The notes under the pieces: generated by a model
Seen by the model: the letters and a program-made list of their open reading frames with translations, nothing else
Told to the model about the DNA's origin: nothing
Database searches by the model: none
Program-made: the position numbers and the translations under genes
Part shown: piece by piece, positions 14,131 through 37,300 of the stretch
How positions within the stretch are numbered: the stretch's first letter is position 1
How the letters are laid out: every line of letters starts with the position of its first letter
NCBI RefSeq assembly: GCF_000004195.4
Contig: NC_030678.2
Span: forward strand, 30,728,201 to 30,792,200
Reading direction: 5' to 3'
DNA length: 64,000 bases
DNA from: Xenopus tropicalis
Taxonomy: Eukaryota; Chordata; Amphibia; Anura; Pipidae

Positions 14131-14533
14131 GGGCAGGATTCAGTTCAGCCAGAAAAAGGTTTATCACGTGAAAACACATGGACGAGACTCAACTTCATAT
14201 ACCATTCAATTCAGAAAAACTTTCATGTTTATCATATGAAAACTAATGCCCAAGATTTGACGCCTGCAGTAGCAGAGATCTATTGCGGACAACTAATCTC
14301 CCTGACAAGGAAACATTGGTGACTTAGCAATATGTATGCCTCTCTACCAGCAGTTCACATTATTGCTAGTGGGAAGGCATTTCGGGGAGATTAGTCGCCC
14401 GCAGTAGCAGAATTGAATTGAACTGGAATTGAATTAGGAGAAAAGTTTTTTTCTACTTGAATTGAATCTTGTCCATGAGTTTCCACTCGATAAACCATAA
14501 GATATAATTTTCTCACTGAATTAAATCTGGCCC
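14131..14533. mobile_element. Compound palindromic element (MITE within MITE)
   Basis: Outer arms gggcaggattcagttcag / ctgaattaaatctggccc enclose a second palindrome with arms near 14281-14302 and 14374-14400 (actaatctcc / ggagattagt). Confidence 0.55.
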
Positions 14534-14934
14534 ACTATATGCAGGGGATTTTGCCATAAATGTGCTAATTTTTAAGACCACCATGGGAAATGGTAGGTCT
14601 GAGTGAAATAACACAATTGTGAAATGTTATATGTGAGGTTTAGTAAAGGACGTTACATGACAAGGTCCAGCTGGTTCCAGCGCCGTAAGCCAAATGCCTT
14701 TATAAAGGTCACGGAACACTGAGGTGCTTTATAATATTATTTTTGCAACACAAGGGCTATTTTTGTACAAGTGAAAGATGAGAGAAAGGAAGCAAGCAAA
14801 ATAATCTAGCAAGTCGGGAAATTCTATGAATGGCTGTGATTAGCACGATTTTTCAGACTGAAGGGGGTTTTGTCAATTGCTACAAAAGGTGTGAAAAAAA
14901 TCACAATGTAGGTAATGTAATATGATCCCAGATA

Positions 14935-15135
14935 TCAATAGATATTTGTTTTGGAAGCACAGAGACAGTTTTACTCCAAGCAGAGCTTCATGCAGGCCAA
15001 CAGTCCACATGGGGCTACCAAATAGCCAATCACAGTCCTTAGTCCAAAGAACTTTTTTTATGCTTGTGTGGCTCACCAACATTTTTTAAATCACAGTGTG
15101 GCTCATAAGTAAAAAAAAAGTTGGGGATCCCTGAT
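14935..15135. mobile_element. Truncated copy of the same hAT-type MITE family
   Basis: Shares the 3' half (agtccacatggggctaccaa, atagccaatcacag, gttggggatccctg) with the other copies but lacks the left end. Confidence 0.65.
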
Positions 15136-15529
15136 TTAAAGAGAAAATGGCATTGTAAGTGTTTCTCTGCATTGAGTTCCCCAACAGAAACAGGGTTAGC
15201 ACTAGGTGCCTAATGTATTGGACCAAAGCTGTGTTAAATGGGTTAATAGGTTAAATAGGTGACTAATACATACTCTTGAATACCAATATTCTCTTTTTTT
15301 GAATTACAGGAAAGGTCTCATTTAGATTGTTCCTTTATAATTATATTTATAAGTCCCAATTAATGTAGCAAAAATCATAATGGTCTGCATTTAGCCTAAC
15401 GCAGTCATAAGGGAATGGCAGCCAACCTGAAAGGGCCTCTGGAGATGCACCCACAGGAATTGTGTTGTTCAATACACACAAGCCAATTAATTAATCCAAT
15501 TAATGGTTCAAAATAGGCTTTGGCAAGTA

Positions 15530-15920
15530 CAAAGAGACCAAAACAGCCCTCATCAGCCCTCAACATGTGACTGTCTATGGCAGTGTTCCACAACCAGTGG
15601 CGCAGGAGCAACATGTTACTCACGTTACTCTTGGATGTTGCTCCCAGGGGCCTCAAACCAGGTGTTAATTTTTGAATTTCTGGTAAGGAGGCAAGTTTTG
15701 GTTGCATAAAAACCAAGTACAGTGCAAAACAGAGCCTTCTGTAGGCTTTATAGCCAATTATAGCTCTTATGGGCAACCCCCAGGAACCTTTTTCATGCTT
15801 GGGTTGCTCCCCAACACTCCATTTAAATGTGGCTCATGGGTGTAAAAGGTTGGGGATCCCTGGTCTATGGCATCTTACAGCAGCTCTTTAGCATTTGCCA
15901 GAATCTAAAGATTGCCAGTA
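15530..15920. repeat. Interspersed repeat interrupted by the hAT-type MITE
   Basis: The halves 15530-15580 and 15871-15920 together match the repeat seen at 31530-31690, 61795-61945, 18830-19195 and, inverted, 52070-52215 (gtctatggcatcttacagca, catttgccagaa). Confidence 0.7.
15581..15862. mobile_element. hAT-type MITE nested inside another repeat
   Basis: Ends cagtgttccacaacc / ggttggggatccctg are flanked by gtctatgg (15573-15580 and 15863-15870). The flanking sequence is a second repeat family (see 31530-31690). Removing the insert restores that repeat, gtgactgtctatggcatctt. Confidence 0.9.
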
Positions 15921-16240
15921 TGATGTACAATTGCCATTGTACATCATACATATTTTGTCAAACCTGACACAAATTAAGGTGAAAAAATGGTGACTTAACA
16001 GCTGGTGTTAAAATTCCAGTATTCCCAGGTGTCAATAAGGCACACTTGGGCAAGCTGTATCAGAAGAGACAAGATGGATGCAATGGCACTGGGCACAACT
16101 GTACCGAAGTGCTTTTGCTCTGCTCAGTGCTATTGCCCTTATGTCCAGGATCTTTGTTAATGACCCCTAAAGTCATGTATGCTTCATCACAAATCAGTTA
16201 ACTCATATTAGACTTTTTTACTAGTCAGAATCAGCAATGC

Positions 16241-16480
16241 AATGTATGTATGTATATATGTATATCTTTATAAAGCGCTACTTATGTACGCAGCGCTGTA
16301 CAGTAGAATACATTAATACAAACAGGGGGGTTAAAGATAATAATAGATAGATACAAAGTATAACAATAAATACAGATAGATACAAGATAAATACAGTTGC
16401 AACAAGTTAATAGTCAAAAACACAATAGGATGGAGGTCCCTGCCCCATAGAGCTTACAATCTAGATGACAGAAAATGTCA
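16241..16480. repeat. Interspersed repeat
   Basis: Contains tttataaagcgctacttatg, cagcgctgtacag and ccccatagagcttacaatct, a combination recurrent in vertebrate genomes; class uncertain. Confidence 0.45.
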
Positions 16481-17437
16481 GAAAGGGGCAAGAAAATACT
16501 TCAATAGCAATGGCATTTTAAAGCATTTTAAGGGGGTGTTCCCTCTTCAAATATACTTCCATCCTGAGTTCTGTTGAACCCTGTCTTCTTCTTCCATCTA
16601 CAAGTTAGTTTCATTTTATCTGCATATATTTAGTAATCCTTTTATTACCCATCTTTGAAAGCTCGGTTACTATATGGTCTGACTCAGTACCTGTAAACTG
16701 GAATAACTGCTGAAGCCTCATTCTGCCACGTAGCTTCCTGGCTGGGTACATTGCTTGGTCATATTGAAAGCATTTAAATAACAGCTCCTAGATCTCACTA
16801 CATTTTTATTGTTTTCAGAATGGGGCCTTTAGGCATTCTCTTGCACCTTTAACTATCTAGTGCCACCAAACAGAATCTATGGGGTCCCATAAAAAGGCCA
16901 TTGTGTCACAGACATACATTATACTTTTGGGGTGGGCTCTTTAATCTGTGCCATATGTTTGTTGAAATGGCAACAGGCAGCAGTAACCGTATTTTTATTT
17001 GGGAGCAAGACAGGGGCACTAGTATGTGTTCTGAGTTATTGCTCTGTATTGCCCTATATTACAGTCTATGGATGGTGGTACCTCAGAAGAGCAATCAGGG
17101 CCGCTCCCACTGATATAAATACACACAAATAAGCAAATAAATAAGTCTCTCTCTGCATTAATATGATATATATATATGATAAAAAATAGCATAGAACAGG
17201 TGGCTTGCCCAGCAGACTACTTGTTAAAACTATATATAAACTAATTGATGTCCCAGCTACCCAGGTGTTGTCCTGCAATTATATGTATATAATGCATAAC
17301 ATGGGTATAAGTTAAAGGTTACTGCATCCTTACCCTACAGGAGGACAGTGATTCCGACCACACATGTCTGTTTATAGGCACACAATAGGTACAGAGAGGC
17401 TTCTCATGAGGTCCAGTAAGTAGTTTCAAAGCAACTC

Positions 17438-18075
17438 AAAGGAGAACTAAAGCCTAACTAAAGAAGTAGGGGAAATGTTGGATATTATGTTGGGTTTGTA
17501 CCCTTAGCAGGGAAGATCTGTGCCCCCAAAGATGCCCCAGTAGCCCCCCATCTTCTTTTCTGCTGATTCCCTGCACATGCTCTGTGCTGCTGTCACTTTC
17601 TGAGCTTAGGGACCCACTCACACTATACTGTATATATAGAATATAAATGTCACAATTTACTGTGTATATAGAATATAAATGTCACAATATACTGTATATA
17701 TAGAATAGAAATGTCACAATATACTGTATGTATAGAATATAAATATCACAATATACTGTATGTATAGAATATAAATATCACAATATAAGGCTGATTAGTA
17801 ATTAATACAGATGGCACCACTACATGGCAGTTTAGAAACCAGGGCAATTAACATCAAAACTTTTCTGTTGATAATTTGTGATGACCCCTAAACTCAGCTT
17901 GTCAACAGCTGCCCAGAGCGCACCGAGCATGTGAGTCTCACAAACATTTAAGATGGGGAGCTCCTGTGACAAGTTTGAAGTCCTGGATCATTGCTATTGA
18001 GATTCTGAAACTTTAAACTGGTGCAGTTAGTACAGTATATTATCCATATTTATTTTTAACGTTTAGTTCTCCTTT
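17438..18075. mobile_element. MITE with aaaggagaactaaa ends
   Basis: Left end aaaggagaactaaa at 17438; right end tttagttctccttt ending at 18075. 638 bp, containing a small 32-33-bp array (17621-17786). Confidence 0.6.
17621..17786. repeat. 32-33-bp AT-rich tandem array, about 5 copies
   Basis: Units like tactgtatatatagaatata plus aatgtcacaata. The array lies inside the 17438-18075 element. Confidence 0.8.
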
Positions 18076-21000
18076 AATGGGCAATTAAAGCCCTGATTTC
18101 TTTTATAGAGCAGCTGTGCAAGCCCAAAGCAGCCCAATGACATAGAAGTGACAGCCTAGTAAAGAGCAACTGAAAGTGAACCAGGCTCACTCTTAGATAG
18201 AGACATGCAGAAACAAGGAGGTTCCGTCAGTCATTCTCATCCACACTGAAAAAGAAGCAAACACACTGCAGCTCATTAACAACCACTGGCCAAGTGAGCC
18301 CCTGTACTGATTTACATCCACTCATCCACCTAAATCAGACAGATCAAAGCTAATGGCTGTCACTGGATGAAAAGAAACAAAGTAATAAAAATCAGTGTAT
18401 GTATTTGGTGATCAGTGGTGTAGCAAACGGGTTGCCACCCGGTCAGTATTTTACCCAGATCTATGCCTATCTTACCCCATGTCTTTGCTGTTCCTTGCAG
18501 TTTCCCCCCAAGGTCTGACCACTATGTCATTGCCCTGCCCTATTGAATCATCAACCTGCCCCCACTTTACACTACCACCCGGCTGGTACAATGCATTTTA
18601 GACCACTATGTAGCAATAAGGGGAACAGACCCTGCAGTGATGGTCAGGACCTTAGGAAATAGTGGGGGTCCACTGATACACAGAGTCCAGAAAATTGTTT
18701 TCCCAAGGTTCTTCCAAGGCTCCAAAGCTGTTAAGTTAAACACTAGCCTATAACTGAAGGGAATGGTGTGCAAACTCACATCTGCCACTTTCAATCTGAA
18801 GCCGGCTGATAAAAGGGACATCCAGAGCTGGTCTTACATTCCTAATATGTCCTTGCATTTCAGGTACATGAACATACCCAAACAGCGCCCACAACACCTA
18901 GGCCCAATAAATAGTGAATGTCTATTTACAGCAACCCCTCTGGCACTTGCCCAGGTTCATACTGGGTTGTGCAAGGCCCTCCAGGGCTGCTAACCCAGGG
19001 GCCGTATACTCTGGGGTCCCTGACTTCCCGCTCACCCACCACCAGGCCCTTTTCCCCATGTGTGTATATTATATTCGCCAACATTGATGGAGGGCAGTAA
19101 CAGCAGGGGGAGCGGCAGGTGGGGATGGGGCCTGGGTTCGTAGGGCCCACCAGCCTAGTCTGACCCTGCATTTGCCAGAATCTACAGATTGCCAGTCCGG
19201 ATTTCTCAAATGAAAAAGTGGCTTTGCATAAGCCATACTTGGACATTCCTTCCATCTGCTGGACATGTTTGGAACTGCATATCATTATAACTGAGCCTGA
19301 GTTGTCTCTAGTCCTTGAAGGACAGCAGTTTTTCCTTCCATAATGCCAATGTTGGCAACCGTGGCTGGTGCAGTACCATAACTCTTATTGTTTCCCTGTC
19401 TGGCATAATGGCAGCTGCAATACATAAACGTTGCTTATCCCTGACTCAAAGAAGGACAAAAAAGACAATACAAAGACAGGGAGCAGAAGCTTAATTTATA
19501 TTTCACATATTGGTACATTGATCTGTTTGTGCTGAGGACAGAAGGACAGACAGTAGAGAAGAAACAAAGTTCAGCTTGTGCTTAGAGCTTAGAGGAAAAA
19601 CAAAACAGAATTGGCTGCAAACTAGACACTGCATAGGAATGTATTTATGAAAGCAAGCGCAAAATACATTTGGTGCAATACAGAGGAGCATGTATAGATA
19701 CAAGTGCCTATGTGCAGAATTATTTATATTAAGAGAATGTACATGGTAAGAAGATAAAATCATTTTTCCTTTGGGCCTATTTAGAAGCCTCCCCCCTCTC
19801 TATAGCACCCAACATTCCAAATTTAAGTAGTGGGATATTATTATTATTATTATACAGTACATTGAGGGGCGCCAATTTGTTAGGCACAAACTTGTGAGCA
19901 AAAATACTAATACTATAAAACAGTGCACCGGCCTGGGCACTTGGCTTGGGTGCACTACAATTTCTAATTATCACCTGGTATTCCTTGTGTGGGCAGTGTC
20001 GGACTGGAGGAGGTGGGAACCACCGGAAAACCTGATGAAAGGGTCCACCACTCCGGCCTCACCCCACCTCCACAGTTTAGGGCCTACAACTCCCCATATA
20101 TACTGGAACCAGCGCAGTTAAGTATTGCGCAATGCATTCCAGCCCCCAGTGCTCCACCACATAGCCTACTAATGTGCTCGGGCCAGTGGGGCCCAACAGG
20201 ACTGGGGCACACACAGTGATTGAGGGTTTCCTTGTCCTTTATACAATTAGAATAAACGTGCCACTTTAGTTTGCCTTTAATTCTAGCTTCCTTTTCTATA
20301 AGCAATCACTTCTTTCAACTCTTTTTTAGATGCTATAAGATTACTAGGATGTGGAACGGGTGGTAATGCAATATACAATATCCCATCAATCTCGCCTTTG
20401 CTTTAGGCTGGGGCCTCCAATTTAAAATAGAACATTCTGTTACATGAATAGAATGCACTGATATTTTTCTGTTTTGGTTGTTTTTTTGTGTGAAATTTGC
20501 CCTCTGAGAGGATGAATCAACAAATATGGTTCCCTGTAACAGATAAACAGACAGGGGCAAGCAGTGTTGCAGTAACAACAAACCATCTTTGTTTTTTGTG
20601 AGCCGTCCTTAGTGTGTCTGCCGGACAGAATCATATCTTTCAGGTATTAAATGATCAGATTAATATCCGTTTCATCATTTGTATTCGCCTCTTGTTATTC
20701 ACACACTTCCCATTCTGCATGACATCATTTAATAATTTTAATAAATATTAACGGACATGTAATCCCCCCAAAAAATAATCAGTAAATAGCCTCTTTGAAA
20801 TCTTTCAAAACCTGCCACTCTGGTTGTTGGTAAGGCTGCAGCATCCCTGTAATCTCTTGGCATTCCTTCTCCTTCTCTGCCCTCTTGCCCAGGAATTTAC
20901 TGTGGCTGATGGCTACTGAGCATGCTCAGTTCTTCTCAGCTCAGAATACTAAAAACACCCTCCAGTGTAGCACCCAGTGAAGAGATTGCTGGTTCCCATA

Positions 21001-21575
21001 GCTCAGAGATCCTATTTTTTCCTCCTAACCTCCCCTCCTGAGTTCAGATCAGCAAAGCAGAACGTTTTATCAAAGTAAGTTCTGCCTGTGTAAGCCTGCA
21101 TTCTTGATTGCATGAACGTTACAGTGCACATGTACTTTTTGCAGATGGAAGCATTACTGATGATATCAGAGAGAAATGGCTGCTGGGTGAAAGCTGCTAT
21201 TTGCTTAAGGAAAATGTGATGGTGCTGGCAAGCAGAGGGGATATATGCAGTACAAAGGATACCATTTGGGTGGGAAATACGTGCCCAATTTATACATTGT
21301 AGGCAAATGTAGGCTTTACACGTCCTTTAATGATGTTAAAGTACCTCTGTTTTGTTTATGCAGATGGTTATTTATCAGTGTATTGTTTATATCTGCAGCT
21401 TTATTACACAAAAGACCACAACAAGCAGTGAAATATAAGTTTATAATACACTAGAGCCATGAATATCCTGTAAATTTTATCCTTATAAATAGTTAATAAT
21501 GTCAGCAGTTATAATCAGTGCTTAGTGATATAATTTGTGTCACGTGACTCACTGAAACGTGTATTATAATAAATA
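18076..21575. other. Gene-poor stretch
   Basis: Holds a diverged interspersed repeat (18830-19195) and a gtgtcggactgg-type repeat (about 19997-20220), whose inverted relative is at about 47470-47660. No exons with convincing splice sites and homology were found. Confidence 0.45.
18830..19195. repeat. Interspersed repeat, diverged copy
   Basis: Contains acatacccaaacagcgccca, cccctctggcacttgcccag and tttgccagaatctacagatt, diverged or rearranged relatives of the 31530-31690 family. Confidence 0.45.
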
Positions 21576-21841
21576 ATGTACCCCCTACTGTAAAATATGA
21601 GGATTTTAGAAGTCACCCCAGAGGCTTGAGGCCTTTGGCCCTTATGCCTTTATATGGTCAGGGAACTCCTCAGTGACTTATATCTGTGTAATCTACAGTT
21701 TGGTCATTTTCCTATGGGACTGTAAATTATATCCTTATAAATGCTGTGTTCCTACATCACAACGCACCATTTTGTAACTTAAGACGCCTGCAGCTTACTC
21801 CCTCTTTCCTTCCCTCTCAATTTTCACTCTTTGTCCCACCC

Positions 21842-22345
21842 TCTGTCCCTCTCCAGTATTACCACCTGTGTTGCGCCAAGCCACCTGTCTCCGGTCTCCC
21901 CCCCTGTCCCTCTCCAGTATTACCACCTGTGTTGCACCAAGCCACCTGTCTCCGGTCTCCCCCCCCCTGTCCCTCTCCAGTATTACCACCTGTGTTGCAC
22001 CAAGCCACCTGTCTCCGGTCTCCCCCCCCTGTCCCTCTCCAGTATTACCACCTGTGTTGTGCCAAGCCACCTGTCTCTGGTCTCCCCCCCTCTCCAGTAT
22101 TACCACCTGTATTGCACCAAGCCCCCTGTCTCCGGTCTCCCCCCGTCCCTCTCCAGTATTACCACCTGTATTGCACCAAGCCACCTGTCTCTGGTCTCCC
22201 CCCCTCTGTCCCTCTCCAGTATTACCACCTGTATTGCACCAAGCCCCCTGTCTCCGGTCTCCCCCCCTCTGTCCCTCTCCAGTATTACCACCTGTATTGC
22301 ACCAAGCCACCTGTCTCTGGTCTCCCCCACTCTGTCCCTCTCCGG
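21842..22345. repeat. C-rich tandem array, unit about 55-62 bp, about 9 copies
   Basis: Units tgtccctctccagtattacc ... acctgtctccggtctcccccc, with variable C-runs. Overlapping open frames on both strands are array artefacts. Confidence 0.92.
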
Positions 22346-22677
22346 TTCTGCTCCCATCCTCCATTGAGCCTTGCACCCTCTGCCCCCACTCTCAATCAGA
22401 CTCTGGTCTCACTCCCTCCTCTTTCCCTCTCACTCTCCTTTAATCTCTGCTCTTCCCCCTTCCCTTCCTCTCACTAACCTGTACAGTGCTGCATGGCTGG
22501 CCATTTCAGTCAGATCATGGGAGGAGAATGATGCAGTACATGAAGTACATAAGGACTACATGAAGATACAAGACAAAAAGCTAAAACAACACATGAAACA
22601 GAAAGTGTGTCTTTGTATAGAATAAAATAGAGTAAGTACAAAGAGCTCATATAAATACTGTAGATTATAATGAATAA

Positions 22678-22786
22678 TGCACCCCCTACTGTACTTTATA
22701 AAGATATTGGTCAAGTAAGCTATATGTGTGGTCACGTAACTCCTCGGTGACTTATAATATCTTTATAAATTACAGTAGGGGGTGCA
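22678..22786. mobile_element. Palindromic MITE
   Basis: Arms tgcaccccctactgtac / tacagtagggggtgca plus inner tttataaagatatt / aatatctttataaa. A related fragment with taccccctactgtaaaa lies at 21576-21600. Confidence 0.6.
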
Positions 22787-23489
22787 ATTTTACAAGAGGG
22801 GTTACATTATTCAGTATATGTATTCCAGCTTTTGATATCAGCATTAGTGGAAATCTCCTATGTTTATTTAGGGTTTAAAAGGGCAATATTTACTAATATT
22901 TATATAAATACCAATCGTTTAGGAGTCTTTGATAGGTCACTTATTAGGCTATAACTCTGTTGACCCAATTAGATTGGGAGTATGCTTGCTTAGTCACCAA
23001 ATACAAAGTACTCCCTTGTTAATTTGTGACTGATTTGCAATTTCTTTGTACTAACTGGACATGTTATTTGCTATATAAATTATTATTCTGGACAACTTGC
23101 TTTAAGGTAAAAGACCCTATATCTAAAATATTACCTATATTATTAGTTCCCTTTGCATTGTGTTTCATGCTGTTTCCTTATGGCAATATCCCAAGTGGAA
23201 TTCTCTGTTCCATATAACATATTCATGCATAAGACCAATATACAATTTTTCAAATAGCTTCATTTTTAAAAAATATTCTTTGTGTGGTAAAATACATCCA
23301 AACTAAAAAGCTTCCTCTGCAGTTGTTTTGATTCAAAAGATATTTTTTTACGATCAAAGAAGTCTAAGCATAGTATAGGCAGAGAAAAGTAATCTTAAGT
23401 TAAGCAATGGAGTAAGGTAGGTTTCTGGGTATTTTCAGCAAATGTGTTCAAAATGTGCTATTGGGCAGAGGCTACCTCCTAGCCAAATG

Positions 23490-24110
23490 ATGATCAGGAC
23501 ATTTGAAAGTCCCAGGTTCAAATGGTGACAAGACCCTCAGACAGTCCCAGGTTTGGTCTGTAAGGAGACTCTCAAACAGTCCCTGTTTGGACAGTGATAA
23601 GATAGTCAGACAGTCCCAGTGATTGATGTCTATGAGGCCTTTGGGCAGTAAGGAGATCAGACCTTTCTGGGCTTTCGCAGTGATTAGACCATCCGACAGT
23701 CCCAGGTTCACCAGTGATGAAACCATTAGCTTGTCTTGGGATTGGGTGGTCATGAGCTAAAGTGCCAGGTTTTGGTAAGGAAGAGTCCTCGAGAAAGTCC
23801 TCTGTTAGGTGGTGGCCGCCTTCTACGAAATGATGAGCAGGCCCTTGGATAGTCTCAGCCAGGTTCAGATGGTGACAAGACTTTCAAATAGTCCCAAATT
23901 TGGTTTGTAATTTGGCTCTCAGACAATCCCAATTCAGACAGTGATGAGACAATCAGACAGTCTGAATCATTGATGTCTATGTGACCATCATACTTTTCTA
24001 GGTTTGAGCAGTGATGAGACCACAAGTCTGGGCATTAAGGAGACTATGAAACAATCTTAGGTTTGGGATGTGATGTGACCATCTGCCAATCCTGGGAGAG
24101 TCACTTAGAA
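23490..24110. repeat. Degenerate tandem array
   Basis: Repeated variants of gtgatgagaccatcagacag / tcccaggttt at roughly 35-70 bp spacing over about 600 bp. Much more diverged than the other arrays. Just downstream of the bcl7b stop codon, so possibly in its 3' UTR. Confidence 0.7.
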
Positions 24111-24638
24111 GGTTCTTTTCTGTAGCAGTAATTTGTCCACAATAGGTCTCAGATATGGGGCCAGGTGAAAGGGTAACACGACAAATGGGACTAAAACGAT
24201 TGGTAAAACTTTGATAAAAATAATAGATAATACGAATTCTATCTATACTTCAGGTTGTGGGATAACATCACCTGGAGAGCTTGGCATAATAGAGTTTGTG
24301 GCAGACTCTACAGAAACAAAGCAACAAGCTTCATGTCTCTAATGTGCTACGACAGTCTAGGAAATGTCTGTTATGCTGAAGATCTAGATTGGCAGAAGGA
24401 AGCATGTTTCTTGGCACAATCATTCGCAGACCTGCCATGATATTACAGAAGAGTGCTAAGGTTCTGGCAAAAGAATATACGCAAAGGCTTGTGCACTTAT
24501 GAGGTTGTGTGATCACCCCTCATGTGAAAAGGTGCATTTTCACATAATTGCACAATTTCCAGCCTCAAGTGCAATCTTTCTCATCTAGAGATCTCCGAAG
24601 GCTGTAGCAGGAAGAGTAGGTGTGATGTGTAACTGGAA

Positions 24639-34387
<9,749 letters not shown>

Positions 34388-37300
34388 ATGGAGGCGGCCG
34401 TGGCAGTGGTTGTGGTGTCGGTGCTGTTGGGAGGAATTATCCTGCTTCTGGCCTTACTGGGAAAGCGCCCACAGAGCGACAGCGAACAGGACCTGAGCGG
34501 TGAGAGGCCGTAACCCGCACCGGGCTGGCTTTAATTGGGGCTTCTGTGAATAGTAGCTTTATGCCGCTGCTCTGGGATGAATGGCTCTCATCAGTGTGGG
34601 CAGAGTTGGCTTAGGGTGCAGCAGGGGGGGTATTCTGTTGCATCACATTGGCCTCATAGGGGGAATATACACAACTCCCTGCAGCCCCAGCATCACATTG
34701 GCCTCATAGGGGGAATATACACAACTCCCTGCAGCCCCAGCATCACATTGGCCTCATAGGGGGGATATACACAACTCCCTGCAGCCCCAGCATCACATTG
34801 GCCTCATAGGGGGAATATACACAACTCCCTGCAGCCCCAGCATCACATTGGCCTCATAGGGGGGATATACACAACTCCCTGCAGCCCCAGCATCACATTG
34901 GCCTCATAGGGGGAATATACATAACTCCCTGCAGCCCCAGCATCACATTGGCCTCATAGGGGGGATATACACAACTCCCTGCAGCCCCAGCATCACATTG
35001 GCCTCATAGGGGGGATATACACAACTCCCTGCAGCCCCAGCATCACATTGGCCTCATAGGGGGGATATACACAACTCCCTGCAGCCCCAGCTGTAATTCC
35101 CCCAGCATCCCACTGACTGCAGGCTGGATTGGATGGATCTCATTTTTATATAACCCCCCCCCCCCAGCCTTCATTTGGGGTCCCAGATTTTCTAGGGGCT
35201 CCCTCTTAACTCAGCCCATCCCTGTATAGAAACAAGCACAGTGTATATAAACGTATTCATAAAGTGCCAGCATTCCGTACCTCTGTATTTAATGGGCTCG
35301 TTGGCTTGTGGAATGGATCCTTATTCATATTTCTTTGTATGGAGTTTTATATAGTCCTTTTCCTCTGCCTCTTCCTCACTTTAACTTCCCTGCAAGACAC
35401 TGCAGTCACTTTATATAGAACAAATTAACCCGTTAGACCCAGTACGTTTCTGGGGTTGAGGGGCCCGAAGCCCTGTAGGAGCACAGAGAGGCACAAATCA
35501 CACAGCACCCTAAGAACGTGCCCCTAACTGCAGCCTGTGGGGCTTTATATTTCTAAGCGTTAGGCCTCATGTGCAGTGCCAACTTCTGTGCCGGTGTATT
35601 GCAACATTACCAGTTCCTCTATGGCTTCATGTCAGCGCTACTGATTGTGTAGCATTTGTTTCCAGTAGGTGTGAATATAGTGCACTGGCTGAAACTGAAG
35701 GAATTGCATTATATTTGCATGAAAATCAGTCATTAACAGGTGGTTTATAGTGTGCCAACATCTTCCTCAGTGATGTATAAATTGAACATATAGATTATAT
35801 GCAAAAATACAGCAGATACAAGAGGTACAGTTGGGCCTAATCAATAGAGCTGACAATCTGAAAAGCCTTCCCATAACAGGAAGCTGCCAAGAAAACTTAA
35901 GTATAATACTAAAACATTATGAGAATATCCTGCAGCCTGGTGCCTACGTTATACCATGTTAAACCTAGTACAGAAGCAGGTAAGAACACCTGCGTGCGTG
36001 CGTGCGTGCGTGCGTGTGTGTGTGCGTACACAGGCGCAGTGTGATGATATAATACAGTGCTTTAGTTGCCCTTTGAAAAGTCATATGCTGTTAATGGTTT
36101 ATGACAATGTTTGCAATCCAGTACTGTTATCTCTCACTTTTACAATTATGTTTATTATCAGATGTTTGGATGTCATTGCCCAGTGTAAGGCATTTTCATT
36201 TAACTTGGTTGCTTTGTGTGTTTTTCAGCCAAAAAAGCAAATGGAGAAGCTGCACCAGAGAAACTACCGGCAAAGAAGCCAAAACTGCAGAAGCTGCGCA
36301 AAGAAAAGCCCCAGCAACACAATTTTACACACCGGCTCCTTGCAGCCTCTCTCAAGGTATCCTGTTAACTTGCAGTACAGGAAATACAAAGGGCAATAAC
36401 AGCTTAACCCTGAAATAATACAATCAACACTTTTCACGCTTTAAAGTTTTAAGACCTATTGGCAGCTTCAGTTGTCCCAGGAATTGAATTATTTATGTGC
36501 CTGCCAATACAAAAACTATTGCATTGTCCCCTCCAGGGACAGAACCGCGGAACACATTGTTTTGTCATTTTGGGCATGTTTATACTTGGATACAAGTTTT
36601 GTTACATAAGATTTCTTAAATGGAAATATTAATGTATAAGACAGCATTGTGTCTCACAGATATGTTGTATGTTATATAATAAATAACAAGGAATAATTAC
36701 AATCTACAATTAGGGGCAGTAGAGCAGTGAGAGACAATGAGCAGCACTTTGCGAGAGTATACATCATTCATGAGTTTCTGCTTCAAGGGAGCTTACAGCC
36801 TTAGGGTCCCTATCACATTCACACACTCTGGGGTAAATTTTATCTAGAACCAAATACCTGTGTCTTTTTTGGTATTTTGTAGGAAACCCTCACAAACATG
36901 AGGAGAACATACAGAGTCCCTGCAAATAGTTGCCTAGCAATTGCACTGCCAAGCTGCCTTTGAATACGGGCCATTGAAACAAGGGCTGGTTTTGAGATAT
37001 GGCACCAAGCAATGTGACTTCGGCCCCAGCCTCAAAACATGTTATGCAAAGTCTTTCTACTGAAAGTACAAATAACAGTAATTAAAGGTTAGTTGCTAGA
37101 GTGCATCACTTCCTATGACTAAGTACCCCTCTAAGTACAAAACGCATAAGGCTTTTTGGCATTTTATGTATGGTTAAAATAAACTGTTTTTACTTTAAAT
37201 CGAGCTGCTTTGGATTTTTTGTTCCGGAAGTGCCTGCCTTTTTTCTATGTGATGCATCACTTTTAGGTTTTCTTTTACCAATTTAGTGTAGAGCATTTTT

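Noticed and set aside
21746..22477. ORFs of 178-243 aa on both strands
   Set aside because: Stop-free frames through the C-rich array, with frame changes caused by variable C-runs.
24255..24440. Small ORF of 61 aa after bcl7b
   Set aside because: No homology recognised; falls in the presumed bcl7b 3' region.
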